Position numbers and translations under genes: made by a program. The notes beneath the pieces are model-generated. The model was not told the origin of the DNA. It saw nothing but the letters and a program-made list of their open reading frames with translations, and searched no databases. Positions 21,476-34,206 of a stretch of 64,000 nt of DNA are shown here, in pieces. The stretch comes from Combretum micranthum. Lineage: Eukaryota; Streptophyta; Magnoliopsida; Myrtales; Combretaceae. How positions within the stretch are numbered: the first letter of the stretch is position 1; every line of letters starts with the position of its first letter. The stretch is from assembly GCA_024138025.1 (NCBI GenBank), contig JAMXBD010003365.1:1-64000 (forward strand), in the 5' to 3' direction.

Positions 21476-24400
21476 TGTAAACCCCGGAAATTTTCCACTC
21501 TAGTATATGATTCCAAAGTAGAATGTATGAATTAGATAATAGATTTAGATTCTAATTAAAGTCTAAGAATAGATTAATACCTAGAATTTGGTTAGATAAA
21601 GGATTTAGAATTCGAATAAAGAAATTCCTTAACCCTAGTTGATACCAAAAACGAGATTTCGTGTCTTGAATGAATAATTCAATATATGATTAAAAGAAAA
21701 TTTAATTCTTAAACCCGAAACCTGATATACAATAAGATTTAAATAAAAAAAAATATAAATAAAGAGATTAAATGATTTTTTTTTATCTCGATAATGATTC
21801 AAGATTAGAACAACGAGTAGTAATGAGCTTATATTTAGACTTGAACCATAAATTCAAGATTCCTAGATAAAATTAAACGCTACTAGTAAGATTTCATGAA
21901 TGATATCAAAACTAGAGATATATATATAGTTTAACCTCTATATCAAATACGATATTGAGCAAATAAATAACTACGTTTACAGACAGAAAATGATAACCTA
22001 AAAATGAACCATTATGATTATAAATACACAACGAAAACATAAACTGTTGAATAACTCAAAATCTGAACTCCAAATAAATAATCAAATCACGCTATTATTC
22101 TAATTTGAGTTTTCTTAAGCTATTGAAGCCTGAAACAAAAATTGACCTAATAAGCTTGAGAAATCTTAATCGCGGGAGATAAAATTATACGAATAATTAA
22201 CTACGTATATATAAAACCTAAAATTGTATTATTTGATAATCTAAGTGTTTTGCATAACTCTATAAACATGTTTTTGTATAAAAACTCCCAAATATTAGCT
22301 AATTTATACCCGTATAACTCGTTAAATTATCCTAAAACTCAATTAAATAATTAATTAATATATATGTGTGTGTTTCGGTGCAAAATTCGGTCGAATTGCC
22401 TTGGAGAAGAAGAGCCGAAACTTTGTTTCAATAATGCAACAAGAGTCAACAAAAATCAACTCCTACACCAACCAAATATTGCCAAATAAGCCCCTCATTT
22501 ATGACAATGATAATAACAGATCAAATAACAGCCAAATAAGAACAAATCAAAGGAAAAATTGAAGGAAAAACCGCAGCTGAAGTCCTCTCCTTTTCTTCTA
22601 TATATATATATATATATATACATACATATATATATGTGTGTGTGTGTTTAATGGTCTTTAAGGAGAAACAAACAAACTTCATTATCTCCCACACTTTCCA
22701 GAACGAAATTGCTCTCAAATAGCAAACAAAACGAACAGAAACCAGCAAACAAACAGATCAAATCACACAAGTTCGGATCGAGAGAAAAAATAATACTAAA
22801 AACCCTTGAATACGAGTTCAAAGGTAAGTTGATGCGATTCAAATGATTTTCTTTCAAATCTAAGCTTTATAACTGACTTCTAATAATCTTAGGAACGTAA
22901 TAAACACCATTACAAGCTTTGGATTTCATCGGACAAGCTCAAACGAGGTAAAAATTCGAAACCCTAGTTTTACTTCTATAAGATCGAGATCTAAGTGTAT
23001 ATGTTTTTAGACGTGTTCAAAATTGTTTTATGTTCTTATATAAGATATATAAACACTTAGAAACGGTTTAGTAATGTTTTTAACTTGGAAAATTTAAAGA
23101 ACTTAAATCGGACAGAGGAGGAAGAAGATGAACAGTACCAACACTGTCTCAAAGCCAGCAGTATAATCGCTCAATGCCAGCGGCTTATATAGATAGGCTG
23201 GCGGCGTAGAGACGGCTTATACTGATCAGAGGCTACGTAAAAATAATTTTCACGTAAAAATGAATGTAAGCCGGCTACCTAGAGATTTACGCCGACGGCG
23301 TAGGGCCGGCGTACGTTGAAAGCCAACAGCTTTCAAAGCCGGTGCAATCAATCTAAAATATTTTGCAAATTTAAGTTTACACCAGCACCTGGGTTTGAAG
23401 GCCGGCGGCTTTGAGCCGGCGTACAGCTAAAATTCTTCAACGAAAGCGTATTCTGACCTAAACAGAATATATATATATATATATATGCAATACATTTACT
23501 TAGTATATTATATATATATATATAACAATATAGAATTTATTACTTATACAAGTAAGTACAAATAATTAAAATATTTAAATTAACATCTAATATTTCCTAA
23601 AACCCTAAAATTAAGAAAAGATATTAAGTATTAATCAAAGTTAGTATTAGTTAAATTATTGTTCTAAATAGATGAAATAAGTAAGAATGAAAATTGAAAT
23701 AAGCTAAATTTTCAAGTATTATGACTTCTAAAAATAACAAAATAATTATACGAGATAAAATAGGAGAAACCCGACAACACTAAGTAATAATAAATAACTA
23801 TAATTTTCTATATTAAGATTAGTATAGAATAACATAAAATGAGTAATAGTAATTACCAAAACTTGATAAATATCGAGTCTATGACACTAATCACATATAG
23901 GAATTTAGTTAATTTATATTGATGAATACTTTATTCATCTTAATATGTGACTTTGATACCTTAGAGGATCTACCAGCTGATTACTATGACTGAGTCAGTA
24001 TGAGCAGGTGAGTAATTCAATCATATTGTACTGGTTGTGCTTGTAAGTAGATGAATATATAATGCAAAGATAATTAAACGAATATTTGAAAGTATGTTGT
24101 CATGTTAAGATATCCTTACAAAAGCAATAATACAATGATTTGATGTAGAATAATGATGGTTGTGTGTAATGTATGATCACCGTGAAATTGATTAAGAATT
24201 GTTGACTTAACAATATAATTTGATCATGCATTGCACGAATTGCATTATTGCATATATATTGGGGTGACAGCCTGCTACGTATTAATATTTCGGTTCTCTG
24301 TTTATGCTTGGTTGTTCTAATGTGTTAGTTCTTCCAAGGTATTCTTTGTTCCGTCGGTTCTACGGGAACTAACTGGCATCGAAGAACGCCGCCCGTAGTA

Positions 24401-25069
24401 TCGCTTTGAAATGATTAATACTTAGGGAGTTTCTAAGGGGGTTGCAGGAGATGGTCAGTTTAATCGATTATATTCAAAGTGATAACCCTAAAACGAGAAA
24501 TCGTTGATTCTCCTGTGTACTTAGTCTCTCCTGGGCAGGTGGGTCATTGAGTATGGTTCTTCAACCCTTAAAAAGAGGGCATAAATCTTTTTCCTATTTG
24601 GATTCTAGATCATCCAAGCTTATATCTGTACATATGGTTGAGTGCCTGCATTGCATATGATTTGCTAATAACTTATGTGATGTATGATATGTCTGATTAT
24701 TCACTGAGCTGTAGTTCACTCATACTCCAACAGTCTTTTCAGGTTTACCTTACGACCCTGGTTAGTCACTTCCAGGAGTATGGCTCCGGTAAAAGCTTAG
24801 GAGCTGGAAGTCTACGGTTATATTTTAGTTTAATGGTTATGTACTATTAGAATAGATTATTTAGTTGTGTACTTCAGAAGAACTATATGGCTTGTAATAG
24901 TTATATAATGTTTATTCACTAAGTTATTTCTTTCATATATTTGTTATTTCTTATCAAGCAACTAAAAGATCCTGTTGTTTTAAAAACCTATCATTCTCTG
25001 AAGGTAATCTAGTGATAGTATTCAAATGTGACTTGTTTACTACTACTAGGGTACCCTCGGGGCGTGACA
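21476..25069 (+). mobile_element. Solo LTR inserted in RNase H, TSD ATACT
   Basis: 3594 bases starting TGTAAACCCCGGAAATTTTCC and ending GGTACCCTCGGGGCGTGACA, flanked by ATACT at 21471-21475 and 25070-25074. Removing it restores the RT-RNase H reading of the host element without loss. Plus orientation is shown by the ACTGAGCTGTAGTTCACTCAT block near the 3' end. It contains a TA/TG microsatellite (22599-22647), a CCGGC-word block (23140-23440), a second TA tract (23469-23525) and a GC-rich segment with CTCTCCTGGGCAGGTGGG (24525-24544). There is no internal domain. It is the best-preserved relative of the 6955-16402 LTR. Confidence 0.93.
22599..22647. repeat. Compound (TA)n/(TG)n microsatellite
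   Basis: TA units, a short CATACATA break, more TA, then TG units. It falls in the 5' third of the solo LTR, where the core promoter would be expected, so it may overlap the TATA box. Confidence 0.8.
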
Positions 25070-25074
25070 ATACT

Positions 25075-26100
25075 TCTCACCACTCACTGGTAAGGCTAAC
25101 ATTGGCGCAGATACTAGCTTTTCCTTCAGCTGTTGGAAGTTATATTCACAGTCTTCATCCCAAACATATTTTACCCCTTTTATGTTAGTTTGGTTAATGG
25201 GCTTGTAATCTTAGAAAAATCTTCAACAAATCTCTTGTAATATCATGGTATTCCCAAAAAACTTCTAATTTCCGACACATTTTTAGGTTTTGGCCATTCA
25301 ACTATTGCCTTCACTTTCTTAGGATCCACTGTTATCCCATTTCCATCAATTATATGCCTCGAGAAAGATACTTGTTCTAACCAGAACTCACACTTAGTGA
25401 ATTTAACATACAACTTCTCATTCTGCAATTTGCTCAGAACTAACCTTAAATGTCTTCATGTTCTTCCTTCATTTTAGAGTACACCCAAACATCATCTATA
25501 GAAACCACTACAAATAGATTTAAATAATCTCTGAAGACTTTGTTCATAAGGTCCATAAAGATGGTTGGTGCATTTATAAGTCCAAACGGCATGACTACAA
25601 ACTCATAATGTCCGTATCTAGTTCTAAAGGTTGTCTTCTCTATATCCTCTACTCTAACTCACAGCTAGTGATATCCTAATCTAAGATCAATCTTTGATAA
25701 CACTTTTACTCCTACCAGCTGGTCAAATAAATCATCTATCCTTGGTAGAAGGTACTTACCAATTACTTGGTTTAGCTCTCTGTAGTCTATACATAGCCTC
25801 ATGCTACCATCCTTCTTCTTCACAAACAGAACTGGAGCTCCTTAAGGTAACACATTAGGTATAATAAACTTCTTCTTGAGCAAATCATCTAGTGGACTTT
25901 ATGCTCCACAAGCTCTATTGTGCCATGCAATATGGTGTCTTAGATCTGGGTGTAGTACCCGACACCAAGTCAATACAAAACTCCGCTTCTCTCTCTGGTG
26001 ATAACCCTGGTAAATCTTCAAGGAAAACATCCGGGTATTCACATACAACAGGTATCCATGCAGGGCCTGTCCTTTGCTCATTTTCTATCATCATAACTGC
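25075..26100 (-). pseudogene. Reverse transcriptase of Del-like element
   Basis: In minus-strand order: [22 protein letters not shown] (the lead-in to RT), then frameshifted RT blocks, MPFGLINAP, the catalytic box as [10 protein letters not shown] (relatives have F/Y-I-DD), KLYVKFTKCEFWLEQ, VDPKKVKAIVEWPKP and EIRSFLGIP, then YYKRFVEDFSKI, YVWDEDCEYNFQQLKEKL and ending ALPVSGEKY at the solo LTR. The order and motifs identify a chromovirus-type (Tekay/Del-like) RT. Several frameshifts and stops interrupt it. Confidence 0.88.
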
Positions 26101-26400
26101 CATAGCTAATGTTGACCTTCCTCACATTTCATATGTAGGTAGGACTAGTGGTCTTTATATTTCAAGCTTATGTATAAAATAATCTCCATCTAGGCTAAAC
26201 TCCACTAACAGGTTATGACAGTCAATTATAGCATGATACTTTAACAACCAGTCTACTCCCAAGATTATGTCAAAGTCAGCCATGTCTAAGACTACTAGGC
26301 TTGTAGGTAGATATCTACCTTCTATCTCTATATCCTCATTTCTATAAATCCGGTTTAACATAACTCCATCCCCAAATGTGTGTTTACAGAGAAGCATTCA
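26101..26400 (-). pseudogene. Retropepsin region of Del-like element (C-terminal part)
   Basis: An 80-codon frame at 26155-26397 reads YLPTSLVVLDMADFDIILGVDWLLKYHAIIDCH, the conserved C-terminal half of gypsy protease with the ILG(V/M)DWL block. The D-(S/T)-G active-site segment would lie upstream (above 26400) and is not readable. It is followed without a gap by the RT lead-in. Confidence 0.8.
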
Positions 26401-26930
26401 GACATACATCCAACACACATACCACATATAGATACAAATGAATCAAATATGCATGGGAAACTTACACCGGTATTAAATACAACATAAGCAGTATGCAGGA
26501 GTATAGGGAGCGTACTTGCAATAGTGTCAACACTCGATGTATCTCTCTGTTGAAGAGCATAAACTTGAGCTGGTGCTTGCTATCCTTAGCTACCTTAAGA
26601 TCGACCTATATGAACTCCTAGAACTACTTGTCTTCTAGGCTCCTTTTAGTCTATGGCCTTATGCCCCCCTTGCCCACATTTGAAATAAAAAACTTGTGGA
26701 ACAACTTTCTTTGTGCAGAATCAGTGGCTATGCCTAACTTTGCCACATAAGAAGCAAGCATTTCCTAGCCATTTGCAATCTTTAAGATCATGTGGTCCAA
26801 ATCACATGGTACACATCTTTTCTGTACCATGAACTACATATTTGACCTGATGAGTGATAGGCCTTTTCCCCCTGTCCTGGGTAAGAACACCGGTGGTTGG
26901 TCGCTTCCCTAAAAAGATCTGACCTCTCTA
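26401..26930 (-). pseudogene. Gag zinc-knuckle region of Del-like element, degraded
   Basis: The minus strand shows two cysteine-rich pieces, CKWLGNACFLCGKVRHSH and FYFKCGQGGHKAID, which look like decayed CCHC knuckles of gag, with stops between them. The frame stops being recognisable at 26930, where an LTR of another element begins, so the N-terminal part of gag was separated or lost. Confidence 0.65.
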
Positions 26931-27590
26931 TGTCACACCCCAACAGAGTATCCTAGCTACATTAGTATACCATGTAACTAACTGAGGCCTCCGGAAAGTT
27001 ACATAAACACTATATAACTAATGTTCCTTATTTGAAGTGGACAATTGAACAGGATCGAAGGTTGTTTTGAGTGAGAAAGAGATTACATATATATATATAT
27101 ATATTAAACACAACCAAACATAAATATATAAATCTAAGACATCACATATTTTTTATAACTATAGTCTATAGGGCTTCAACAGAACTTAAGAACAACCAAA
27201 ACTTACAAGGGAAAAACAAAACTTAACTTATAATATCATAACCCATTACTAAGTCTCTATTACATATATGGTCTTCTTCTCAAAAGAATACATGAGTCCA
27301 TTCTAGACTAACTTCCATACCCAAGCTTGGTTTTGTCTTCATGCTTAAAACCCTGTAAATCAACAGTCTAAGAGAGCGTGAGCATATAAAGCTCACTGAA
27401 TAATAGAATCTTAACACTATCATTACGAACAAACAAGTTTAGTTAGAAACCATATGCAACAAGTATGGTTTGAATGACTTGAATTCAAACTAATGGAGAT
27501 TTATGCCACCCTATGGGTTGAAGGATAAGTTTAGTAGTTCTTGCCCATGAGAAACTGAAAACCCGCCTCTTCACCTAACCCGCCTGGGGG
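26931..27590 (-). mobile_element. Truncated Del-like LTR, minus strand
   Basis: Starts TGTCACACCCCAACAGAG at the break in gag and shares a colinear set of blocks with the LTR at 17088 (TCCGGAAAGTTACAT, GAAGGTTGTTT, GTGAGCATATAAAGCTCACTGA, AACTAATGGAGATTTATG). Only the outer ~660 bases are present. At 27596 another LTR begins, so its far end and target duplication cannot be seen; CTCTA at 26926-26930 is the left candidate. Confidence 0.7.
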
Positions 27591-27595
27591 AATAG

Positions 27596-29256
27596 TGATA
27601 AGTTATTTTTACTCTATATTTTTCATAGGAATTTGAGCTCATTTTGTTGAGAACTATAGATAAAATCCTGTAAAACTTATGTTTTTGATAAGTAATGATG
27701 TTTAAAGTTCTTATAATCCAATGAGGAATAATCAAAGTATTTTAAACCAGATTTGAAGCAAAAACAATAAGTAAAGACAAGATTGCAGAAGTCGAGTCCT
27801 GTAAAGTCACGGCCGAGGCCAAACAAATGAAGAAAACAACAAAAAAATTGGTCTATCGAGCTTTAACTGCGAGCCCTCGACATGACCCTCGACTTCAGTC
27901 GAAGTGATCGAGCATCATTATGGAGGAAAATACTTAATCGAGCCTCAAATCTCGACCCTCGATAAGTGCTTTGACAGACCAATTCTTCATCAAAATTTCC
28001 TCGAGTCTCAGTAATACGAGCCTTAACTTTCTCAATTTTACCCTCGATAGAGTAATGGACAAAAACTCACAATTTACTTTGGAAATTCAAGAAGTCGAGC
28101 CTGATTTTGCTTAATACAAACCTCGACCAATAGGTCACATGCGACCCTCGACGAGTATTTTCACAAATCATATGCGCACGTGGAAAGTATCACAAATTCT
28201 GTTAGAAAGAATCTACCACGTGTCAATAAAGTAGGTCATGCTTCTGTGCCCAGTAGCCTATAAATAAATAGGTAAGCATGCGTGTAATGTATGTATGAAT
28301 AGTGTAACTTAGCATATTAACCTAGATTAGTTTTCTAAAGGATTCTTGGGTGAAAGGATTTCCTTTTCTTCTTACTTGAGAATTTCTTCTATTTTCTGGG
28401 TAAAATCAATTTAACCCGATGTTTATAGTTTCTATGAATTTCTGAGCAATTAATTAATTAATATTTCAAATCTAATTTATTTCTTCTAATTTGTGCTTAT
28501 TTCGATAAATCCATGGAGAAATAAACTCCTACAGCTTAGGGATTGGGAATCTAATTCCTGATTCAGTCGATTTCAAATGTGCTTTCAAGTTAATTTGATT
28601 GGGTGTTTGTAATTAGTGACCTGAACTTAAACTTGTGGTTTTTAAAGGAGTGATCCAATCTTTTAGATCCACGATTGATTTCAATTGGATAGATAAAGAG
28701 ATCATGCAATTGAATACATCTGCGGTTGCTAATGGAGTCAATCCTAACTACCTCTTGCCAAAAAATTCATTTAGTTGTTTTTTTCGAAATAATGGATTCC
28801 TATTCTTTACGTGGGTCTAATTAGAATTTCAGATTACTGGTTTCGGCTAGATCTAAAACTAATTAGAGAACCATGTGGTATAAACACACAATTCAAATAG
28901 CTTTTAGGAAATTTATTGTTTTTAAGAAATCATTCTAAAAAGGAATTGATGAAATAACCCTGAGCTGCTATTTCATAGAAGTTACAGGTTTATTTCTAAT
29001 TTTATCCATTAAATGTTTGTGAATATTCCTAACTTAGCATAGTTCCTTTTTCTTTGTGATTTTTTTTTTTCTAAACCTTTCTTTGGCTAGATAAAGTGTG
29101 AAGTTGGAAGCATAATAGCTGTCAACCATTCGCTTGGAACCGACCTAATTCACTATCTATGCTACATCTAATGGGTGCGCTTGCCCGTGAGACCGTAATA
29201 TTGAAATTGATTTAGAAAACATTTATAAATTTGGAAAAAAACTCGGTCAATGATCA
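27596..29256 (+). mobile_element. Tat/Athila-type LTR with TCGAG-word promoter
   Basis: Starts TGATAAGTTATTTTTACTC. The same start recurs at 32367. The 3' part holds GCTTGGAACCGACCTAATTC and ACTATCTATGCTAC, the conserved U5 region of Tat/Athila LTRs. I put the end at GATCA (29256), but it is not fixed by a target duplication or primer-binding site. A TATA box lies at 28259-28266, preceded by a block (27795-28160) in which TCGAG/CTCGA words recur. It is either a solo LTR or the remaining LTR of a truncated element. Confidence 0.65.
28259..28266 (+). promoter_or_regulatory. TATA box of the TGATAAGT LTR
   Basis: TATAAATA in GCCTATAAATAAATAGG, about 100 bases after the last TCGAG word. Motif and position fit an LTR core promoter. 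Confidence 0.55.
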
Positions 29257-29271
29257 GTATGAAACCAAAAC

Positions 29272-30112
29272 CGAAACCAAACACCAAGGAGACTACAAAC
29301 CTAAGGAGTTTACCCGAAGATGCCCCATAGTACACTTTTCTAGGTTCAATTTGAGTTGAAATTTTCTAAGCCGATCAAATAATTTTCTTCGAACTTCGAT
29401 GTGATGTTCTATAGTTCGAGATTTGGCAATCATATCATCAACATAAACTTCGACTTCTTTATGCATCAGGTCATGCAATAAAGCCACCATTGCCTTTGAT
29501 ATGTTGCCTGGCGTTTTTAAGCCCAAAAGGCACGCTTTATAGCAAAATGTCCCCCCATGTAGTGATGAAAGTTGTCTTAGTCTTATCATCTTCTGCCATA
29601 TGAATCCAATTATATCCAGAGAAACCATCCATGTAGGAAAATAGATGGTTTCCTGTAGTGTTATCAACCAAGACATCGATATGAGGTAAAGGAAAATCAT
29701 CTTTGGGGGTAGCCTAGTTTAGATCTCTTAAATCTACACAAACCCTCACTTTGCCATTCTTTTTCTTGATCAGCACGATATTTGTAACCCATTCGGGATA
29801 ATTCGAGACTTCAATGAATCCTATTTCCAATGATTTCTTAACTTTCTCTTTTATCTTAAGTAGGATATCAAGTCTGAATCGTCTTAACTTTTGCTTTTTG
29901 GGTTTAGCATCTTCCTTGATGGGCAATTTGTGAACTACGATTGATGGATCTAGACCCGACATATCAGCATATGACCAAGAAAAGATGGCTAAATAACCTA
30001 CCAAGAATCCAGAAATTTCATGTTTTTGCGAGTCACTCAAATTTCCCCCTATCCAAAGATTCCTAGGTTCTTGGTCAGTTCCCAAATTGACCATTGTCAT
30101 CGGCTCATCCAC
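29272..30112 (-). pseudogene. Tat-type reverse transcriptase, truncated
   Basis: The minus strand opens with WSYADMSGLDPSIVVHKLP and a PKKQKLRRFR block, then GFIEVSNYPEWVTNIVLI, KKNGKVRVCVDLRDLN, a frameshift, RT blocks degraded around LFSYMDGFSG, TFCYKACLLGLK, then EVEVYVDDMIAKS with the catalytic YVDD, ending SSGKLLRFVVS. It breaks off there: thumb, RNase H and integrase are missing. It is similar to, but clearly diverged from, the RT at 39284-39973, so it is a separate older insertion. Confidence 0.88.
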
Positions 30113-30817
30113 AAAAATCTGATGCTTTTCGTATTTATCTTAGTATTCTTCAATCCCTGTGTCATCAATATCATCTCGATAATTGACTCGATAGAGTCAA
30201 AACTTATACATATATTCTTATATGTTGTGAATTCATGGTATCTTAGAGGACTTGCGATGAAATTAGACCTACAAAGGGGATGTAGAATATAGTACAAGAA
30301 AGAAAAGCGAAATGGATGTGAGTAATAGAGACAAGGAAGATTTAGGAAAGTACAAAGTTCATCATTTCATTCATACAGCAGTTTTATTTATTTACAATCG
30401 TAGAGGGATAAAGAAAAGAGCAGGTTCGATATATATATATATATATATTTAACCCTGCTTCACCTAGGATTCTTACTCTTCCAAGGAGCTAGTACTATTG
30501 ATGGACATGGCAAACCAGTTGTTCAAAGCTGGAGTAGAGTTGGTGACTTCCTTGGTAGTGCTAGATTGGTGAGCCCAGTCGATCAGGTCATTGAATTTTG
30601 CATATAGAGTATCAGCAGGTGTTAAGATTACGGCTACCCAGTCAAATAACTGTAGTCTAAAATCTTCCATTTCCTCACTACCAATGTAAAGAACGGCAGT
30701 TTCTTGATAGATAGCATAATCTTGTTGCCCCATCATAGTTACCACTTGGCCATTAGCCATAAATTTAACCTTTTGATGTAGAGAGGAAGGTATTGCCCCT
30801 GTTGCATGAATCCAGGG
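30113..30817 (-). pseudogene. Protease-RT linker of the truncated Tat element
   Basis: Contains MANGQVVTMMGQQDYAIYQE and TAVLYIGSEEMEDF, which match the linker of the second Tat element (TVMGEQDYAIYKETAVPYIG at about 40690-40760). A TA microsatellite lies at 30430-30450, inside the degraded part, and the Y-x-SIES segment before the RT has stops. Confidence 0.75.
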
Positions 30818-31318
30818 TCATCCTAGCAATAAATTGAAAGATCTGGGGATATCCAAAACCTGGAAGGTAGTGTTGAATGTCTCAGGGCCAATCTCAACTT
30901 CTAGCTCAATTTCTCCTTCGATTACTCTCTTAGATCCATCAAATGGCTTAACAGTTAATGGGCTTTGCTTAATTTCATATTTCTTTATCCCAAGCAATTC
31001 TAAGGTGGATAATGAGCAAACATTGAGGGAAGATTTGTTATCAACAAGGACTCGAGCTACCGGTATCCTTTTACATTTAACCACTATATGCAGAGCTTTG
31101 GTATGTTGATTACCTTTTTCACCCAAGTCTTCAGGGGAGAAAGCGACTTGATCCAATGTTAAGATTGAATGGATAAGTGGGCCCAATTGCTCAGCTTGTA
31201 TGTCTTCAAGAACTTTTACATCTCTCAAGACTTTCATCAATGCACTCCAGTGTGAATCAGAGGAGAGCAATAAACCCATCAATGATATTTGAGTAGGGGC
31301 TTTAGCAAGTTGATTCAT
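30818..31318 (-). pseudogene. Tat-type aspartic protease
   Basis: A 166-codon open frame. Residues 1-75 are the acidic pre-protease region (ISLMGLLLSSDSHW, FSPEDLGEKGNQHTKALH). The active site reads VLVDNKSSLNV, with Lys where relatives have Gly (DNGSS), so the catalytic loop is probably damaged. The C-terminal part (KPFDGSKRVIEGEIELEVEI, IPRSFNLLLG) is well kept. In an intact element it would cut the Gag-Pol polyprotein. Confidence 0.85.
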
Positions 31319-32366
31319 GACTTTGTACTCACTTGCCTTGATAATTTTTAGAAAAGAATCAACATCTGTGTCTTTAAGATCATCGTTCCCCTATACAGGC
31401 TGTTTTTTATTTTCAACATGGCTCAGTTTCTGTCTAGCCTCTTCATTGCTATCATATACTCATCTGGATCGAGTTAGACAGCATATGCTAGCATTGGCGT
31501 TAGATTTCTTATAATCAAAAGGTATAGCCTTATAATCTTTTGCTTGAGCTAGGATGTTGAATACCAACTTCTTTGGTGCTTGAGTTACAATGGCCTCTTT
31601 TGATTTCTGATCTTTATAACACCGGATCACAACTGGCTTTGAAACCCTATCAAGCATACAGATTTCCTTTTCTTTTGGTGTTTTAGCTTTAGCTTGTTGT
31701 TCTTGGAATTGGTTATCCTCTTCTTCAAATTCAGACCCCCAGCTAGTGGGTATCACATCTTCTAGAGGAGTCAGGGGTCTTGGCCATGAATAGTCAACCA
31801 GATATCTAAAGGATTCACCCAAGGTATCAATGGTAGGGTCACTACAAGCCATCTTACCTTTAGTCCCTTGTAAGTGTTCAACTTGTTTTCTACCTTTCGT
31901 TCTAACTTTAGAGAAATCATATCCAAGATGACCCTTTTTGTGATTGTACCGTTTTGCAGTAGCTTGTGAATTTCAACCTTAACCCTAGCACGGTTTTTGA
32001 GGTTCACATCCTATAAATGCCCCATTTTTTTTAGTTTCCAAGCAAGTTGGGACAGAGAATATGGTATCTCATCCGATTCAAGGGAATTTCCTTTTTAACA
32101 ATCATGATCATATTGATATTATTACTATGAGTGGGAAGAGGATTGTTGTTGACATTTGGCCCTGGGGCTTCAACAAAATCTAACTAAATAAGTTTCGCAT
32201 CTATCAAGTCTTGGATGCGATGTTTTAATCTCCAGCAATTTTCGGTAGAATGCCCCTCTTGCCCCATGTGATATTCACATTATAGTGTTGGGCCATACCT
32301 TTTTGGTTTATACTCTTGAAGTAGAGGCTCAAAAGTTAGAATTCTCTCTTCTTGGAGTTTATGTGG
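31319..32366 (-). pseudogene. Tat-type gag C-terminal part, degraded
   Basis: Shows the Tat gag finger CEYHMGQEGHSTENCWRL followed by KHRIQDLIDAK and LDFVEAPG, then a long linker (ASICCLTRSR at its end leads to the protease). Several frameshifts and stops separate the pieces at 31460-31852 and 31771-32007. The N-terminal gag domain is missing: the sequence is cut at 32366, where a TGATAAGT LTR piece starts. Confidence 0.82.
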
Positions 32367-32744
32367 TGATAAGTCATTTTTACTCTATTTTTCATAGGAT
32401 TTTGAGCTCATTTTGCTAAGAATTTTCAAATAAAATCCTGTAAAACTTATGTTTTTGATAAATAATGTTGTTTTGAAACTCTTAGACTCCAATGAGGAAA
32501 AATCAAAGTGTTTTAAATAATATTTGGAGAAAAAACAACAAGTAAAGTCAAGATTACAGAAGTCGAGCCCTATAAAGTCATAACCAAGGCCAAACAAAGG
32601 AAGAAAACAAAAAAAATTAGTCTATCGAGTCTTAACTGCAAGCCCTCGACATGACTATCGACTTCAGTCAAAGTGATCGGGCATCATTCTAGAGAAAATA
32701 CACTGTCGAGCCTCAAAGTTGAGCCTCAAATCTCAACTATTGAT
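32367..32744 (+). mobile_element. 5' piece of a second TGATAAGT-family LTR
   Basis: Begins TGATAAGTCATTTTTACTC and follows the first ~380 bases of the LTR at 27596 closely, including the first TCGAG words. It then stops at 32744, where the LTR of the Tat element begins. The rest of the LTR is not found elsewhere in the window, so it was truncated. Confidence 0.8.
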
Positions 32745-33892
32745 TGTCGAGCCTGGATTTTTTCCACTTAAATCTGGTTTATTTCTCCTAACCCGATTCA
32801 CATTAAACCCGAACCCATTTAACATGAATCCTCGACTAGGGGTTAAAAGAAATTTTTGAAAACTTTTTAGAGTCGCCACCCGATATAAATGGGAAAAAAA
32901 ATAAAAGCTAGGATCAATGGGTCGGTTGATCCTAACTTAGCTACTAGTCTGCGAAAATTTGATTTAAAAAAAAAACTTTTAAAACCAGATATCATGGATT
33001 CGGGGGCTAACCTATTAAAACCGAATCGGTTACCACTTTCGGAATTTTAAACTTATGATCTATCCTTTTCATGCTAAAAAAAAAACAAATAATATATTAC
33101 ATAACAAATATTTGCAAGTCAAATCATTTATCTTTATTTTTTATGTGCTTTTCTTCATTTTTATTTTTTATTATTTTTTTAGAACATAAACATCAACAAA
33201 ATATCTTATATTTACAAAAATATTTATTCACAATAAAAAAACAAAAACATTTTTTTTATTTTTTATGTCGCCCCGCAGGTGCCTACGTACTCGCAAATCG
33301 AGATCAGATAAAACGTAGTTCTTTAAAAAAACTTAGTTTGTTGGTCAATTTTGATTTTTTGAACTCTTTTCACTTCATATTCATTAAATTTTGAATTTTT
33401 ATAAAAAAATTATTTTTGATAATCCTATGATCTAATCAATTGATTTTTATTTCATGAAAAAATATTTTTCTAAGTCCAAACAATCATTTTTTATTATTTT
33501 ATTATTTTTTTAACTTTGGTTTTGGAAAATCCAATTTTATCATTTTTGTTTATTTTTTAATTTATCATTATTATTTTTATTTTATTTTTATTTTTTTAAA
33601 AAAAAATTACAACATAAACTCACAACATATTCAGAATATTTCACAATATATTAAAATTATTTTTCATGCATTAAATATGCATTTTCTAAAAGCAATTTAT
33701 GTATAAATACATACTAAAAATATTCAAAAAATATCAAAAATATCAAAAAAAATAAATTTATATAAAAAATAATTATTTATATTTTTCTGTATTTTTCTGA
33801 ATTTTTATGAATTTTTTACTATTTTTTGCTATTTTTATTATTTTCGAAATTAATTATATAATAAAAATATAATAAAATAATGCGGATTAACC

Positions 33893-34206
33893 TGGACCGT
33901 CGGATGAAGCGGACGAGATCTGGAGCGTCGATCGTGTTGACTGATCCTGATCGTCTGATCGAATTGACCAAATCTGGGGCGTTGATCGAGATGATTAAAT
34001 CTGGGCCGTCTGATCTGCTTGATGAAATCCGGGCTTGATCTGCTTGATCAAATCTGGACCGTCAGATCTGCTTGATGAAATCTGGGCCGCTGATCTACTT
34101 GATCAAATCTGGACCGTCTGATCTGCTTGATGAAATCTGAGCCGTTGATCTGCTTGATCAAATCTGGACCGTCTGATCTGCCTGATGAAATCTGGACCGT
34201 CTGATC
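33893..34206. repeat. GATC-word tandem repeat in the Tat LTR
   Basis: About ten degenerate units of roughly 28-30 bases, built on GATCTGCTTGATCAAATCTG or GATGAAATCTGG followed by ACCGTC or GCCGTC. It lies on the transcript side of the TATA box (minus strand), in the presumed R region. It is followed by a GC-rich stretch to about 34480. Confidence 0.8.
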
